Source: Pseudofabraea citricarpa
Taxonomy: Eukaryota > Ascomycota > Leotiomycetes > Helotiales > Dermateaceae
Length of the DNA: 64,000 nucleotides
Assembly: GCA_029641185.1 (NCBI GenBank)
Contig: JAPWGK010000025.1
Coordinates: 1-64,000, forward strand
Direction of reading: 5' to 3'
The notes beneath the pieces were generated by a model that saw only the letters and a program-made list of their open reading frames with translations, was not told where the DNA came from and ran no database searches. Shown here one piece after another: positions 32,246 to 45,582 of the stretch. The translations under genes were made by a program, and so were the position numbers. Every line of letters begins with the position of its first letter. Within the stretch, counting starts at the first letter, position 1.

Positions 32246-35200
32246 ATGCTTCAACCACTGTACCCCCTAACACCAATTCTCATTGAGGATCGCAGAGCCG
32301 AGTAAGATCAATGATTATGCTCTGTTGGATACATCAGCTGATGTAATTTTTCAGTATAGTAATCATACCAGGGCTCTGGACTCTTGAACCAAGTGAGTGG
32401 ACAGATGGCTCAATCGACTGGATTGAAAAGCTTGTGGAAGATCTGGAAGGCCAGGTTCAGATCTGGCATTACAAGTACTGCTTGAAAGACCCAGAGGGTG
32501 CTGTACTATTGCAGCTGTTCGAAGAAGGGCGTTTTCTTTTAGGGCATTTAGATGCGCTGTGTAGCGAAGGACACGTAAGTTGCCCACGAATGACTTTTCT
32601 CTGGGGACATTATGGCTTACAAGTTTACTTTCACCAAGGCCAAGCGACGCCCAGTCTTCTATTTATGTCACAGCTTAGGTGGTATCATTCTCAAAAAGGT
32701 ATGTCTTTAATCGTGATACTAGTCGGATGTCGAATGACCTTCTGATAATTCACGATAGGCTTTTTCCGTCATCCACGAGAATCTTTACAAGCATCGCAAT
32801 GTTGTTGACTTTCTAAGTGGCATTGTCTTCCTTGGCACTCCTCACCTACGTATGAAAGTTCCTCTACAGCCAAATATACTGGAGCTCATTTTGAGGTGCA
32901 CACGGAAAAAAGCCCTACCCAGGAAGTCATTGGAGCCAGATAGAGATAACGTCTTCCTAGCCAAGATGTCGCAAGAGTTTGAACAGAGGGGTTTCGTGGT
33001 GCCTATGATATCATGCTTTGAGGGTGAAGAGTCAAAGGTGAATAGAAACGTCTTTGCAAAGTTCCGCAAACCTATCAGAACTATTGTAGGTATTATGTTC
33101 CTGTCTTTGGAAATAAAATTGAAGCTTATCTTTTAGATTGTGTCAGAGAGTCTTTGCACTGTTGGGTCGTCAAATGAAACACGAGTACAAGTAGCTTCGT
33201 CACATAACGACATATGCAGAGTCATGGTGGATGGCACCTTGTACCCAGTTATAAGGGATACCTTCAGAAAGACGTTGTTGGATTTTGCGGCGCTGTCTGG
33301 AGGTGGGGTTCCCAACCCTTTTCTGCCTGTGCTAAATTACTGATATCTCTACAGTAAGCGTCCTTGATGGACTAGAAGGGGGTACATTGCGAAGTCAAAG
33401 TGAGAGTGGCACAAGAAGTGTAGCTGGTATCGATAAAAGAATAACCGACGTTAGGGTGCGCTCAAATACTCCCTCGCAAACCGGGGACGCCACGAAAGGC
33501 TCTTTGACAGATGCATCGATAGAAATAGTCTATCTGCCAACGAATTTTGATCCTGTGACGAAAGATCCTAAACTACCTTGCTTTTCTGTCAAAACACACG
33601 AACGACGGGACGGCTTTTTCGGTAGATCCGAGTGTTTGGAAGCTATCCACTGTGCCTTCTTCCCAGGCCAGTCTGAGCCATCTGGAAGTCCTTATCGCTC
33701 ATCCCTGGAGTCATTCGCTATATGCGGTATGGGAGGTATCGGGAAGACGGAGGTTGCGGTGGAGTACGTTTACTCCCAAAAAGAAAACTTTGATGCGATC
33801 TTCTGGGTGTCTGCTGATGATCGTAATATTTTGGCGGAAGAATTTGCTCGTATTGCAGTTGATCTTGGCTTGGCAGATCAAATGGAGGCACAGGACCTGC
33901 CTGGAGCGTGTGACAAGGTTATGGGGTGGCTGTCGAACCCCGTAATACACCACAATGTTGCAACCACTGGCACTAATGAAGCAAAATGGCTACTGGTATT
34001 CGACAATGTGGACGACTTCGAAGTGTTGAATGGCTTCTGGCCTGACAATGGAATTGGATCAGTGCTCATAACTAGTCGGGATTCCTATGCAAAGACACAA
34101 ACATTTACTGTCCGCCAAGGTATGGACCTTGGACCTTTAACGGTGCCAGAAGCAGTCGATTTTCTAAAGGCTCTGACCACCAAATCCATCGCGACCGACC
34201 AAGAAAAGTATCTCACTCAAATTGCAGACAAACTAGGTGGCCTCCCACTGCTCATACGCCAAATGGTCGGCGTCATTCACAGGCTCCGTATCTCTCTTGT
34301 AGAATTCCTCGACATGTTTGCAGAAAGCGGAATTGAAAAGGTAAATCAGACTGATAGTTGTACCACGCAGTCTCAACAAATGTATTCGATATCGTCGAAA
34401 CTCGGTATGGATGGTCTGTCAGCAAAAAGCCGTGGTTTACTAGAACTCATCGCCATCTTGGACCCAGATCGTATACCAGAAAAGATACTTAAGACTGCAT
34501 GTTCACATCCCTTGATTAAGGATTTCCCAGAAACCATTCGCGAATACTTTGAAGCAAGGCTACAGCTACTGCATTCTTCCCTGGTGAATGTTAACGAGAA
34601 GACCGGGGAAATATGGCTACATCGAATCGTCCAGGATATTGCTCGAGATGGCATGCCGAGGTCACGTCAGGCACGTATTTTTGAGACAGCTATTCGTGCT
34701 GTCTATAAGACATGGCCATTCGGTGATTTGGTGGCCCGGTTTGATACAAAACGACACATTGAGTGTGAAACTATCTTTCCGACGGTTGTGCGTCTCAAGA
34801 ATGCACATGAACGAGTTTACGAAGAAGAGAATTGCATGGAGATGGAGACTGTTGCTGCATTGTACAATGACGCCGGATGGTATGATCTCTAACCTAAATC
34901 CTTAGAGTTACTAACAAAAGAAGGTATTGGTTCGAACGTGGCTTCCCACAAGAGGCAAAGGAGTTTTTCGGATTGGTTCAGAAGATATGCGAGCTCTCTG
35001 TTGATCAACTGTCCCCTGAAATGATATATCAACTTCGAAGAGCCAATCTCAACCAAGGTACAGCCAGTATGGAAACGAACGATGGTAAGGAGTGTCTAAG
35101 ACGTTATAAGCAATGGCTTGAGAACTCTCTGGAAACACAGGACGATTCTGAAAACACGGACTTTGGCTATGAGGTAGCTTGCATTTACAACGAGACTGGA

Positions 35201-35960
35201 GTTGCATATGCTATGAATGGGGACTACGACACAGCTTTAGAATACTTTCTGACATCTATCAAAAGGTTCCAGCAGCTTTCCAATTACGATGACACCATGT
35301 TGAACTGGCCGGAACCAAATTTGGGTTTCATATATTGGGTACAAGGTAAATATGACGAGGCCAAACGTGTGCTTCACGAGATTCTAGATATACATGAAAT
35401 AGCATATGGTATTGATGATACCAAATCCTTTAAGTATGGCTCTAATCAGCAGCTTCTTCAAAACAAGCTAACATGCAGCAGAACCGGAAAGATTCTATAT
35501 GCGCTTGGCAACGTTTACGTCAGTCAAGGTCTATTTGACGAGGGATTCTTATTTCATACCCGCTGTCTCATACAATACAGTATCACCCTAGGCAAGGAAC
35601 ATCATCGAGTCGGTGATGCCTGCGTGCGTCTTGCAGACCACAACATCAGACTGAAGAATTTCGCCGAAGCCAAGTATGCTATTGAGGTTAGAACCCGGAG
35701 CGAACGCTGATGCTGATAGGAAACTCATCCACCAAGCTTTGAAGATTTTCTCCGGTCGACCTTACTACAAAAACGAGCTCGCTCGAGCAAAGTTCAAAGA
35801 AGGCCAGATATTTAAGGCCATGGGAGATGAGGACTCTTCACTTCTGTCTTTCCAACAAGCTTTTGATCTTCGGCGGTCCATACTTCCCAACGACAAACGT
35901 GGAAAAAGCGAGCTGAGTGAGAAGGATTATGATGACTTGGTGATCTTTTGGTCACGCTGA
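32246..35960 (+). CDS. NOD-like receptor (SesB-type esterase, NB-ARC, TPR), mirror copy
   Basis: Mirror of 24147-27861, here in reading direction. Exons are 32246-32301, 32355-32574, 32639-32698, 32759-33085, 33137-33302, 33355-34879, 34924-35673 and 35720-35960, summing to 3345 bases. The nucleophile serine codon is at 32672, the P-loop GMGGIGKT begins at 33726, and the TPR part starts with exon 7. The intron at 33086-33136 uses GTAGGT rather than the nearby GTATTA because only the former keeps frame. Both copies are intact, so two identical receptors would be present if the palindrome is real. Confidence 0.9.
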
Positions 35961-36552
35961 ACTAGTAGCAACGTTGCGAAGATAAGTAAGGAATATTCTT
36001 GCTCATATTGTGCATATAGCTACTTTCAATGAATTTCCCAATGGTCCTGGAGACATACTCTCAATTCAAATCAAGATCTAGAAGCTGGAATACCTCTTCC
36101 CACTCAGTAAACTTTCGGTGGGAAAATACGGCTTCAGGTGGTAGACATGGCACAGCTAGAGAAATAGGAATGTAGTCGTCGAAATATCCAGCCCTCTAGG
36201 GCATTCAGTTACGAGAACCCAAAACCTCTTGCAGTGTATCAATTCCACGGAGTCAACACGATGGTGCATTGGTGAGACAAACAAGGGTGCCTTATCGGAC
36301 CACTAGCTAATAAATTAATTCTAATTAATTATTAGCCTCTAAAAGCAAGTAATATATAAGTTAAGCCTTAATTGAGGTGCCTAAGCTGGGTCACGTGCTT
36401 TGTCATGTGACGTGATAGGCATACTCTTAGAATAGCTGTTAAACGTACCTCCTTCTTAGAAGTATGAGAGGCCTTAGGCAACGATTATTCCGGCTTTACA
36501 AAGCCCAAGTACGTATGCCTCGTCTATAACGATTCTGAAATCCAGAGCTAAG

Positions 36553-38144
36553 ATGTCAACGGGCCATGGCCCAGAACAACTGAAGGACTGTATCGTGCAA
36601 TCCCGTATCCACCGCGAACGCGACCGATTTATCGAAGCTATCCAAGAAGACGACGTCTGCCGCTTGGCATCATCGCACCATAACGGCGATCACTGCAGCT
36701 TCTTCAAGCCCCCTTCTCGTGGGAGTTACAATATCTGTTATTTTGTGCGCTTTCCGTCGCGCTCTAGTGGAGATGTAGAAGAGTGGGTAGTACGTGTTCC
36801 CTTAGCTCCATGCCTGGCCGAAGGGAGCAGGAGTAAGCTCGAGAGGGAGATTGCTTCAATGCAGTAAGGCTATTTCATCTTGTTCTATTGAAGCGATACT
36901 AACAAATACTATTTGGCAGGCTAGTGATTAATAAGACGACGATTCCAGTCCCAAAGATCTATGCCTATAACCTGGGTGACGGTTCCCAGCCACTATCGTC
37001 GTATGTTATCCTCGAATACATTGAGGGAGAGGTATTCTCGTATGCGCGGCTGAGGACCCTCTCAGACGAACAACGAAAGCGGTTTTATATTTCGCTTGCT
37101 GATATTTATATCCAGCTGAGGAGGCTCGAATTTCCGTCGATTGGGTGCTTGGCTCACGGTCCAGAGGGATTCAACGTACGAAAGAGGATTGCCACTATCG
37201 ACATCAATATGCAAGAGCTAGAAGGTCTGCAGCCTTCCAAGATCCAAAGCTCCTTCTACGATGACAGAGGTTCTCTCACTTCGGCTAATGACTACGTGGC
37301 GATGCTACTTCAGGTTGCGGATAATGCGTTCGTGGAGGGTAGAAACAGTGTTTCTGAAAGACATCAGGGCGAGGATGCTCTATACCATCTCCATATCTTC
37401 CGCGAGTATGCCAAGAGCTGGATGGATTGCCGCCTTGATCAAGGTCCGTTCGTTTTGGTCCATGGTGATTTGGAACCTTACAACTTAATAGTGAATGACA
37501 ACATGGATATTGTCTCGCTTTTAGATTGGGAATGGAGTCGGGTAGTACCTCTGCAATTTTTCAAGCCTCCATTGTGGCTCAAGAATCCTGATACCACCAA
37601 ATTAGCATGGAACTTCGTCTATCGGGACTACTTGAAGAGCCTCGACCAGTTTCTGGAAATTGTGCGGACCCGAGAGCGCGAGAAGTATGGGAATGAGTTG
37701 TTGTCGAATGGATGGGCAAAGGCAAAGGTGGATAGCGGATTTCTTGTCGCCAATGCCTTGGAAAATTGGACGGATATCGACTGGTTCGCGAACCGATATA
37801 TTAACTGGAAATGTTACAAAGACAAGGGTGACCTGGATGAACGTGTAAAGGCATTCATGAAGAAGGATCCAGCTCACAAATCACTCATTGAACGAAAATT
37901 GTGTGAGGGAATTATTTACAAGGTCGAAGCAGATAGACTTGAGGATACGACTATCAAATCGGCTACAGATAAATCCGCTTCAGCATATGCGACTATGAAG
38001 CACTTCTTTCTTCGTCATATATGTAAAGATGCTATCTGGGTCAGTCCGACTCTTGCACAATTAGTCTTGGGAGCGGCTATAGTCATCACTGGGACATCAT
38101 ACCTTCTCGTCAAGCGCATCCATATCCCATTAAAATCAGGTTGA
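36553..38144 (+). CDS. APH-fold kinase with membrane tail, mirror copy
   Basis: Mirror of 21963-23554. Exons are 36553-36863 and 36920-38144. The catalytic His-Gly-Asp codons are at 37461-37469 and the DW motif begins at 37524. The terminal hydrophobic helix is encoded around 38051-38120. Confidence 0.88.
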
Positions 38145-38450
38145 CTTTATCGCCTCTTCCAATTCTTCCAGCTCTTTCTCTACTCCGAAATAATCCTCCT
38201 CCAAGCGACCGATAGTCAATTCGAGGGCGTCAATTGTGTCTTGATAGTTGAGACTAGACGACGCTATGCCTCGAGCAGCCTTTGCTGCTTTTGAAGATGA
38301 TGACGCAACTTCCTGAGCTTCATCGTCCATTGTATCCAAAATTTTCTGCATATCATCCTTTTGTGTCTGGATTTTATCGCTCAACTCTTTCTTTAGGTCT
38401 TTCAGCCTTTGAAGTTCGTCGATACGGGCGTCGGTGATTTTGTTTGACAT
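38136..38450 (-). CDS. Small coiled-coil protein, 104 aa, mirror copy
   Basis: Mirror of 21657-21971, with the same 9-base tail overlap (38136-38144) with the kinase gene. Confidence 0.6.
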   Translation of the reverse strand: MSNKITDARIDELQRLKDLKKELSDKIQTQKDDMQKILDTMDDEAQEVASSSSKAAKAARGIASSSLNYQDTIDALELTIGRLEEDYFGVEKELEELEEAIKST

Positions 38451-38699
38451 CTTGAAAATATTTGGTAATCTATAGATTAATATCATTATTTCAGCTTGAT
38501 ATGACAGGTGAAGATATTTGCACTTTACAGGCTCTGTCAATAGCCGTTATCGGGCAAGCGTAACCTTAACCCGCCAGCGCATCATGCAGATTGGTCACTT
38601 GACGCCGGTTAAATAGAGTAAGATGCAATACAAGAAGTGCTTCTAGAATTCTTTTATCTTTTGATAATTACTTTAGTAAATTCTAATTTGACAAAGCTC

Positions 38700-38921
38700 T
38701 TACTGCTTGTTGCGCTTTTGCCTGCTCGAAGTTCCAGCATCAAGTGTCTTTTGGATCGCCTCTGCCTTCCGATCTTCCTCTTTCTGACGCTCCCTCTCCT
38801 CCCTTTCCTCTCTGTTCTTCTGGCGTTTACTCTTGCTAGCCGTGGCCGCGTCAACCATCATATCCTCGGCGGTGAGTTCATCCTCGAGACTATTCTTGCT
38901 ACGTCTATCTTCTGCAGACAT
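38700..38921 (-). CDS. Small charged coiled-coil protein, 73 aa, mirror copy
   Basis: Mirror of 21186-21407. The likely leader intron is at 38945-38998 and the TATA box at 39213-39220. Confidence 0.55.
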   Translation of the reverse strand: MSAEDRRSKNSLEDELTAEDMMVDAATASKSKRQKNREEREERERQKEEDRKAEAIQKTLDAGTSSRQKRNKQ

Positions 38922-40203
38922 CTCGAGGGGGGATAATTTGATTCCTATATACAAAGTTAATCACAAATCGCTAAAAGGATGAAAATAGACAATCTCACCT
39001 TGGTGAGAGATCTTATTCCTGCAGACGATCAGACTGGACTGTGAAGTCAAATGCAGAACGATGGTGTATGTGGTAGTTTGGTGACTTAGGATAAGACAAA
39101 AAGGATGGAAAATAGGGAAGGAAGCGGCTGGTAGAAGTTGTATGGAAATTGCTTCTCAAATGACAAGGTGGATGATGAGTTGGATGAACTGAAATGGTGC
39201 ACAACGAGTGTCCTTATATAGCTCGCTGGAGCAGCTACATCATGATCTATGGATGGTCTGAGATTTAACCGCTATTACTCACCTCGCAGGAAGATATCTC
39301 AATGTCAAACATGACCAGAATTCAGCCATGGCCAAGTGGACGCTGCAGGCTGTGTTACATACCAATCAGCGTAATCCAGACCAGTTCACTTCTTTTTTTC
39401 AGCGGGCTTGATGTAAGTGTTGGATGGCCAGATATGACTCCGTTGTTGGTGTTGTTGGTTTGAGAACGAGGGAAGCAGCGGCTCGTACCATTATTGCTTT
39501 GCTGAGCGGTATTGGTATGAATCGGCCTAATTGATCGGCCTAATTGATCGGCGCAGTGATCCTGTCTCGGCCTGCCGAAGCAGGCAAGTATTGGCTTCTT
39601 CGAGGGTAAAAGATGTTGGTTACTGCGCCCCGCTGGTGCTTTATTTTCGAACACCTGTAAGTGCAATTGTTTTGTGCCTGACATAAGTAGAACTGAGTTT
39701 CATAGTCAGCTCTGCCCACGGTAACGAAGATCAAAAGAATCAAGTCCGCACGGTAGAGATACAGAAGCTGTGAATAGATATGATGTCAGTATGTATCATT
39801 CATAGCACTTGTGGTGGAATCCCGCAACGCGAAGTCACATGCACGTTTTGTGCTAGAACTGGCGGCATTTGTGGCCCGTTCCACTGAGCGAGCGCTTAGA
39901 AGACGAGAATAATATGGCCAAGGCCGAGGCTGAGGCTGAGGCCGGCGGCAATGCAGAAGGCGTCTGATTGGGAAGTACCGGAGGTGACTGTGCCATGACC
40001 AATGGGATTAGAAGCTCAAGCGCCGCCAACCACAGAACCCACCGCCATTTCGAGACAAGAACACCACCAACATACAAGTATTCCGCTGCCAATATTTACG
40101 CTGAAAATATCATCTGACGGTAATCCAGGTTCGCATTGCAAAAACTCCACTGCCAACGGTGATACCCTTCTCCCATCTAGCTTCTCCCATCAGTCCAAAA
40201 TTC

Positions 40204-41709
40204 ATGGAGAACGCCAGGCAAGATTTTGACGAGCTCGCGTGGGATAAGAATGACGAGGAATGGGAAGAGGCCCAGAAAGCGTTGAGCAAGAGGTCCTTAT
40301 GTCGTCGCCTCGAGTTGCTGGTGACGGAAAAATTCGGAAAGCCAGCGACCTGGATTTCCCCGATGATTATTGGTGGTTTCAACAATCTATATCGAATACA
40401 CGTTGAAGGTGTTTCCCCTGATATAATGGTTCGACGGCCCTCCGTCAGTCAAGCACAGCTTCCGGAAGAGAAAACACTCCGAGAGGCAGCAACTGCGAAG
40501 TATATACAACGGAATACTAGAATACCCATTCCGCAAGTATTATTTTACAGCGATTTCTCTGACGTCGGGCCATTCATCCTCATGGACCGCGTCGAAAACA
40601 AGTCAACCTTATCGCATGCCCTGACTACACCCGGCCTTGATTCTTCCATAACTCATGCCTTGGATCCCAATATCTCCCAAACTACACTAGAAGACCTCTA
40701 TCTCAAAGTGGCGAGTATCATCCTCGAACTCTCCCGTCATACATTTACACAAATTGGGTCCCTGCTCGAAGCGGACGACGGTTCCTTTTCTGTGGGCGGG
40801 CGCCCAATCACTCAAAATATGAACGACATGCTTCAGCTCGCCAATATACCTTCTGCTATCTTCTCACCAGAGTATAAGACGTTCCAATCCTCAGATGAGT
40901 ACTACTTGAACCTGGCGCAGGGTCATTTGGCACAACTGATATTCCAACGTAACGACTTGGTCAAATCAGCGGACGACTGCCGAAACAAATACGTTGCTCG
41001 TAAGCTTTTTTACCAGCTAGCAATAGAAGGCCAACTCTCTACCTTTGGATTCGCTGAGGATAACTGGTCTGCCCAGGCAGGGACCAGAACTTCAAAACTC
41101 TTGCCAGCGCCTTCAAATTCCGACTCATTTCGGCTCTATGGCGATGATTTTCGTCCAGGAAATATGCTCATCAACGATGCCAACGAAATCGTTTCCGTCA
41201 TTGACTGGGAATTCACGTATACTGCACCCACCCAGTTCGTTCTCGATCCTCCATGGTGGTTACTGCTTGACACCCCAGAAATGTGGGATGCTGGTATCGA
41301 CGATTGGGCAAAGAATTATGGGCTTCGACTTAAAACATGGCTATTAGCCATGGAACAAGCTGAGGAGAGTACGGGTTTTGAATCCAGGTCTACGGAACTC
41401 CCGTTATCAGCATACATGAGAGAGAGCTGGGAAACGGGACGATTCTGGTTGACTTATGCAGCGCGGAAGAGCTGGGCATTTGACACAGTCTTCTGGAAAT
41501 ATCTGGACGAGAGATTCTTTGGACGGAGGAAAGTTGGTGTGGAGAAAAATGAACTTTGGAAGACAAGAGTACATCTTCTGAGCGAGGCTGCGAGGAATGC
41601 GATGGAGCCATTTGTAGAACAGAAGGTAAAGGACATGAAGGAGCGAAAACTTGTCGAGTGGGATCCGGAAGTTGCGAAGACTCGTTTGGCGGACATGCTA
41701 GCTACCTAG
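40204..41709 (+). CDS. APH-fold kinase, 501 aa, mirror copy
   Basis: Mirror of 18398-19903. The ATG at 40204 is the first in frame; open sequence before it back to 40159 starts with GTG. Catalytic Asp codon is at 41143 and the DW Asp codon at 41203. Confidence 0.87.
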   Translation: MENARQDFDELAWDKNDEEWEEAQKALSKRSLCRRLELLVTEKFGKPATWISPMIIGGFNNLYRIHVEGVSPDIMVRRPSVSQAQLPEEKTLREAATAKYIQRNTRIPIPQVLFYSDFSDVGPFILMDRVENKSTLSHALTTPGLDSSITHALDPNISQTTLEDLYLKVASIILELSRHTFTQIGSLLEADDGSFSVGGRPITQNMNDMLQLANIPSAIFSPEYKTFQSSDEYYLNLAQGHLAQLIFQRNDLVKSADDCRNKYVARKLFYQLAIEGQLSTFGFAEDNWSAQAGTRTSKLLPAPSNSDSFRLYGDDFRPGNMLINDANEIVSVIDWEFTYTAPTQFVLDPPWWLLLDTPEMWDAGIDDWAKNYGLRLKTWLLAMEQAEESTGFESRSTELPLSAYMRESWETGRFWLTYAARKSWAFDTVFWKYLDERFFGRRKVGVEKNELWKTRVHLLSEAARNAMEPFVEQKVKDMKERKLVEWDPEVAKTRLADMLAT

Positions 41710-42470
41710 CTGGTAGTATCTACCACTTAGACTCAAATTCATACTTATCTCGAGACACTTTCACCAATACTATAATACGTGTATCATAATTCTCTTTGCT
41801 AATAGCCATCACGATAAACTTTTTGTGTATTTTGTGTGTTAGGCTTCCTTCATTCGTAGCAGAATAGGCAAGTGTTCCAGCCTCTATAGTAAATATATCA
41901 TAGGTGATACTCCACTCTAAATAGACAGGAAATCCTAAAAACTCATAAAAGCAAGCGGTTGTCGTAATCTCTTTGACGATTTGAGATATTTTCAATTCAG
42001 AGCAAGTTTATATGCTATTTAATAGTATGATAATAGAGGGTTGAATGGGACTGAGGGTACGTACCAGACAAGTCTGAGTGGACGAGATCAGTGCGGGAAC
42101 ATATTTGCTGATGCAGATCGTGATTAGTGGTAGATGGATGGATTATCTGACGCTCTATAAGTTTGTGCTAGTACAATTGCTAATTTTATTAGAGCTGATC
42201 CGATTATTATGATGTAACCAAGGCCTGCGTGTTAATTCTTTATTTCACTTGGCAACAATTATAACACAGCATGTTGTGTCCTGATGCCTCAACTTCAACG
42301 AGCAATGCCCAATCCTCAAACGAAGAGATTAATAAGTCTTTTTTTGTGGCTTCTTTAATTCTCAAAATAAATTCAAAGTTTGGTTGGCGAAGTCGATAGC
42401 TTGCCTACAGGCCTAAACACAAATTTTCTTTCATCTTTTCGAACTCTTCCCTTCCTTCGTCCTAAATCAT

Positions 42471-43593
42471 TCAAAGACATTGCGAATAATACGCATTTGA
42501 ATATGTGCAGATATATGGGGTAGCACAAACCGTACCGCCCGTCCATTGTTGTCCCCCGCACTGTCCATATTTTGGAATTGTCCCACCAGATGTTGGAGTC
42601 GCTGTTGTTGTCACACTTGTTGGGCTTGTCACCTGGGAAGTCGTGGATGAGCCTGAGCCTGGAATACCAAACCAAGCCAAATCGACGGAAACATGTACTG
42701 GCACTGTATGCCCCACACCTGCCGCACTATAAGCCACAAACTTGGTGCCGTCTCCATAAACCATTTCCGTGTATGCTGTTTGCGGCGTGTTCGTTAAGTT
42801 CTTAGTGAAAGACACGCCCAACAAGCCCGACCATTCCTTGATCTGCTCGCCTAAATTCGCGTACCAGACAAAGTTATCGCTTGTCCCATGCCAGACTTGC
42901 ATGCGCGGATAAGGGCCAGTCCAAGAAGTGTACATGGCCTTAACTTGAGCTACCCACTCTGGTTGGGTCTTAATATGCTGACCATTGGCACATGCGGGAT
43001 CGGCAGTCGAGGGGCTGGCTCCAGGGGACCCAGCGAGACAACCAGCAGCGACGCCCGAATAACCAGATCCGGCAATAAAAAAATCTGGATAGACTGCACA
43101 GAGGACGTTGGTCATCATCGCACCGGAAGAGGAGCCGGTAACAAAAACACGCGAAGTATCTGCATTGTAGTTCGTAATGGTGTATTTGACCATGTTGACT
43201 AAAGATTGAGTGTCACCGCCTCCTTCGTGAGTGAGAGACTTGGTGCTGGCAACATCCCAGCAGTTGTTATCGTGGGTGGTACTTGGATAGATAGTGATAA
43301 AACCATATTGGTCTGCAGCTGTGTTATAGTTGGCCATCTGTGCATACGCTGGGCCATTGCCACCGCAAGGATGAAGCTATTTAACATTAGATACTAGAAA
43401 TTCTGCGGGAAAGAGAACCTACGGCTAAGATGACGGCTGGCTTCGAAGCAACGTTTGCAGGAACGTAGATGCTCATTTGTATGTTGGTTGGGTTTGAACC
43501 AAAATTAGGGACACTAACAAGCGCGCCCATAACTGTGGAATACAGTAGTGAAAGTACGACCATACGGCTGCGGAACAGATAATAGTATGCCAT
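42471..43593 (-). CDS. CE1 feruloyl/acetylxylan esterase with CBM1, mirror copy
   Basis: Mirror of 16514-17636. Exons are 43423-43593 and 42471-43376. The CBM1 is encoded at the 3' end, near 42474-42570. Confidence 0.93.
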
Positions 43594-45202
43594 TTGATGA
43601 TAAGATACAAATTTATCTTGTACTCAAATTTTTCGATTGAAATGCGGAGGAGGCCCATATGTCCTTTTATACATGACAGCTTCTAGCTTAGGAAAAAGAA
43701 CAGGTTCACAGGGTGACGTTACATCCTTTGGCCCATTGCTATTATCTATCCCAAGAAAAGGCATGTCCCAATTAGCAAGATAAATTATTGGTGAGAAGAC
43801 CCAAATCGAGTAGAAAGAAATATTTTGAACATAGATTCATTGATACAAAGATCACTTGCGTCGCATTGTGGCCTAAAATGGCCAAAAGTGATGTGGGGAA
43901 TCCCGAAATGTTAATAGCCTGAGTAGAAGAAGTGTAGCCTAAAAAAAAAAGAAAATACGGCATTTGAAAGCGGTAAGTACATTTGATAATAATAAGGTAA
44001 CCGAGAATAATTTATCTTTGGAGAATATTATATGGCTGTTAATTATCTTAAATTGAAATTAAAGCTTTACGTTCTCTGTTTACGTTCTCAATTAATTATG
44101 CCTCTCAAATCCGGTTATAATATTCTGTCACATGTGTTTGTCGCTTATAAGGAAGCTTTTCTCTTGCTAAAAATTATAAAGTTCGAATATCAAGATACTC
44201 AACTCTCGACCGCTTAAAAATAAACTCAAATATTATATCTAGTATTACCAGAGCTTGAAAGTTCTCTGATATGTATATCGTGTTAGCAAATTTGCGAGGA
44301 AGTTGTTTAACACAGCAGGGTAGAACCTGCGCTGAAGGTTGTAGATGGGACATAGTGCTAGTTTATTAACAACTTGGACGTGCCGACAATTTTATCTTGA
44401 TCGTTTTTGGTCTGCCGGGTAACTCCAAGCCTAGAGAATATCACAAATTTCATCAAGTTTTATATTACCTACACAGATATCAGAAAGTCAATGAAGGTAG
44501 CAAGCGAAGCACCGGTGGAGCCCAAGGGCGATTCCTGCAGCAACTAATATCCTTTTCTTGCCTTCCTATAATCTTGCCCCTCGACAAATACCACTGGACA
44601 TTTCAAATTTACTCTGCATCTGTAAGCATAATTACAAGGGTTTCTTTCCCATTTCTTTTAAAGCATACGGCTACAGAAAACTTTGATATACCTCTGGAAT
44701 AAAAATAGGTTCAAAACGGCGATGGAATTATTCACATGGATTGTCGCTCGATGTTATCACCAGGATGTCAGTGCATTAAAATAAAACTATCTATGTAAAA
44801 GTTTATTCGCCCTTGTGCTGAGCGGCGGTCCGATTTTTTGCAGGTAGGGAGAGGTCTGTCATAAGATTTTATGGCTAATGCGAGGTTATAGGAGTGTGTA
44901 AACATGCCCATAATTGCGAGCATCTCAAGAACCACGCTTTAATAGTATAGGAGAATTATAGTAATAACTTATATTTACCATTTTTATTTCCATGTCACAT
45001 TTGAAATAAAGAATCATGTAGTATGCTGAGTCAAATCTCTTGTTATCGGGTCGTCAGATGTACATGAAAACTTTCATCTCAAGCCCTTATTCATTGAAAT
45101 CGTATCGAATCAAATAGCTTGGCCGACTCCCAAACATAAAGCACGTACTGTCTCTACTCCTAAGCACCAAATTTCAAAAATGGGCTTAAACCCTCCCAGA
45201 CC

Positions 45203-45582
45203 CTACGAATCTCTCCTTACACGTCTGAAACCTTGCTTTGCAACCTGAGCCTGAGCAGCTGCAATAGTTGCATCTGCATTTGGATCTACAAAGTTGCATC
45301 CATTCTTCCCATTCTGAAATTGAGCTGCTTCTGCAGAGCAGACACCAACGCCGCTGGCATCAGCACAGCATGCGGATGAGCAGTCAGCATCTGACACGCA
45401 TCCACCCGTGATGAATTGAGCTCCCTGGCCAGCGCCGACATTCTTTGCTCCGGCATCGTTGGGGGTAATGGCATGAGCAGTTATCGCGACTATCACAGAA
45501 GCACCTGTTAATTATAAATTTCACCGATCCAATGGAATTTGCACTTACATGCGATAGCCATGGTGAAGATAATGCGAACCAT
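45203..45582 (-). CDS. BAS2-like small secreted protein, mirror copy
   Basis: Mirror of 14525-14904. Exons are 45549-45582 and 45203-45504. Confidence 0.8.
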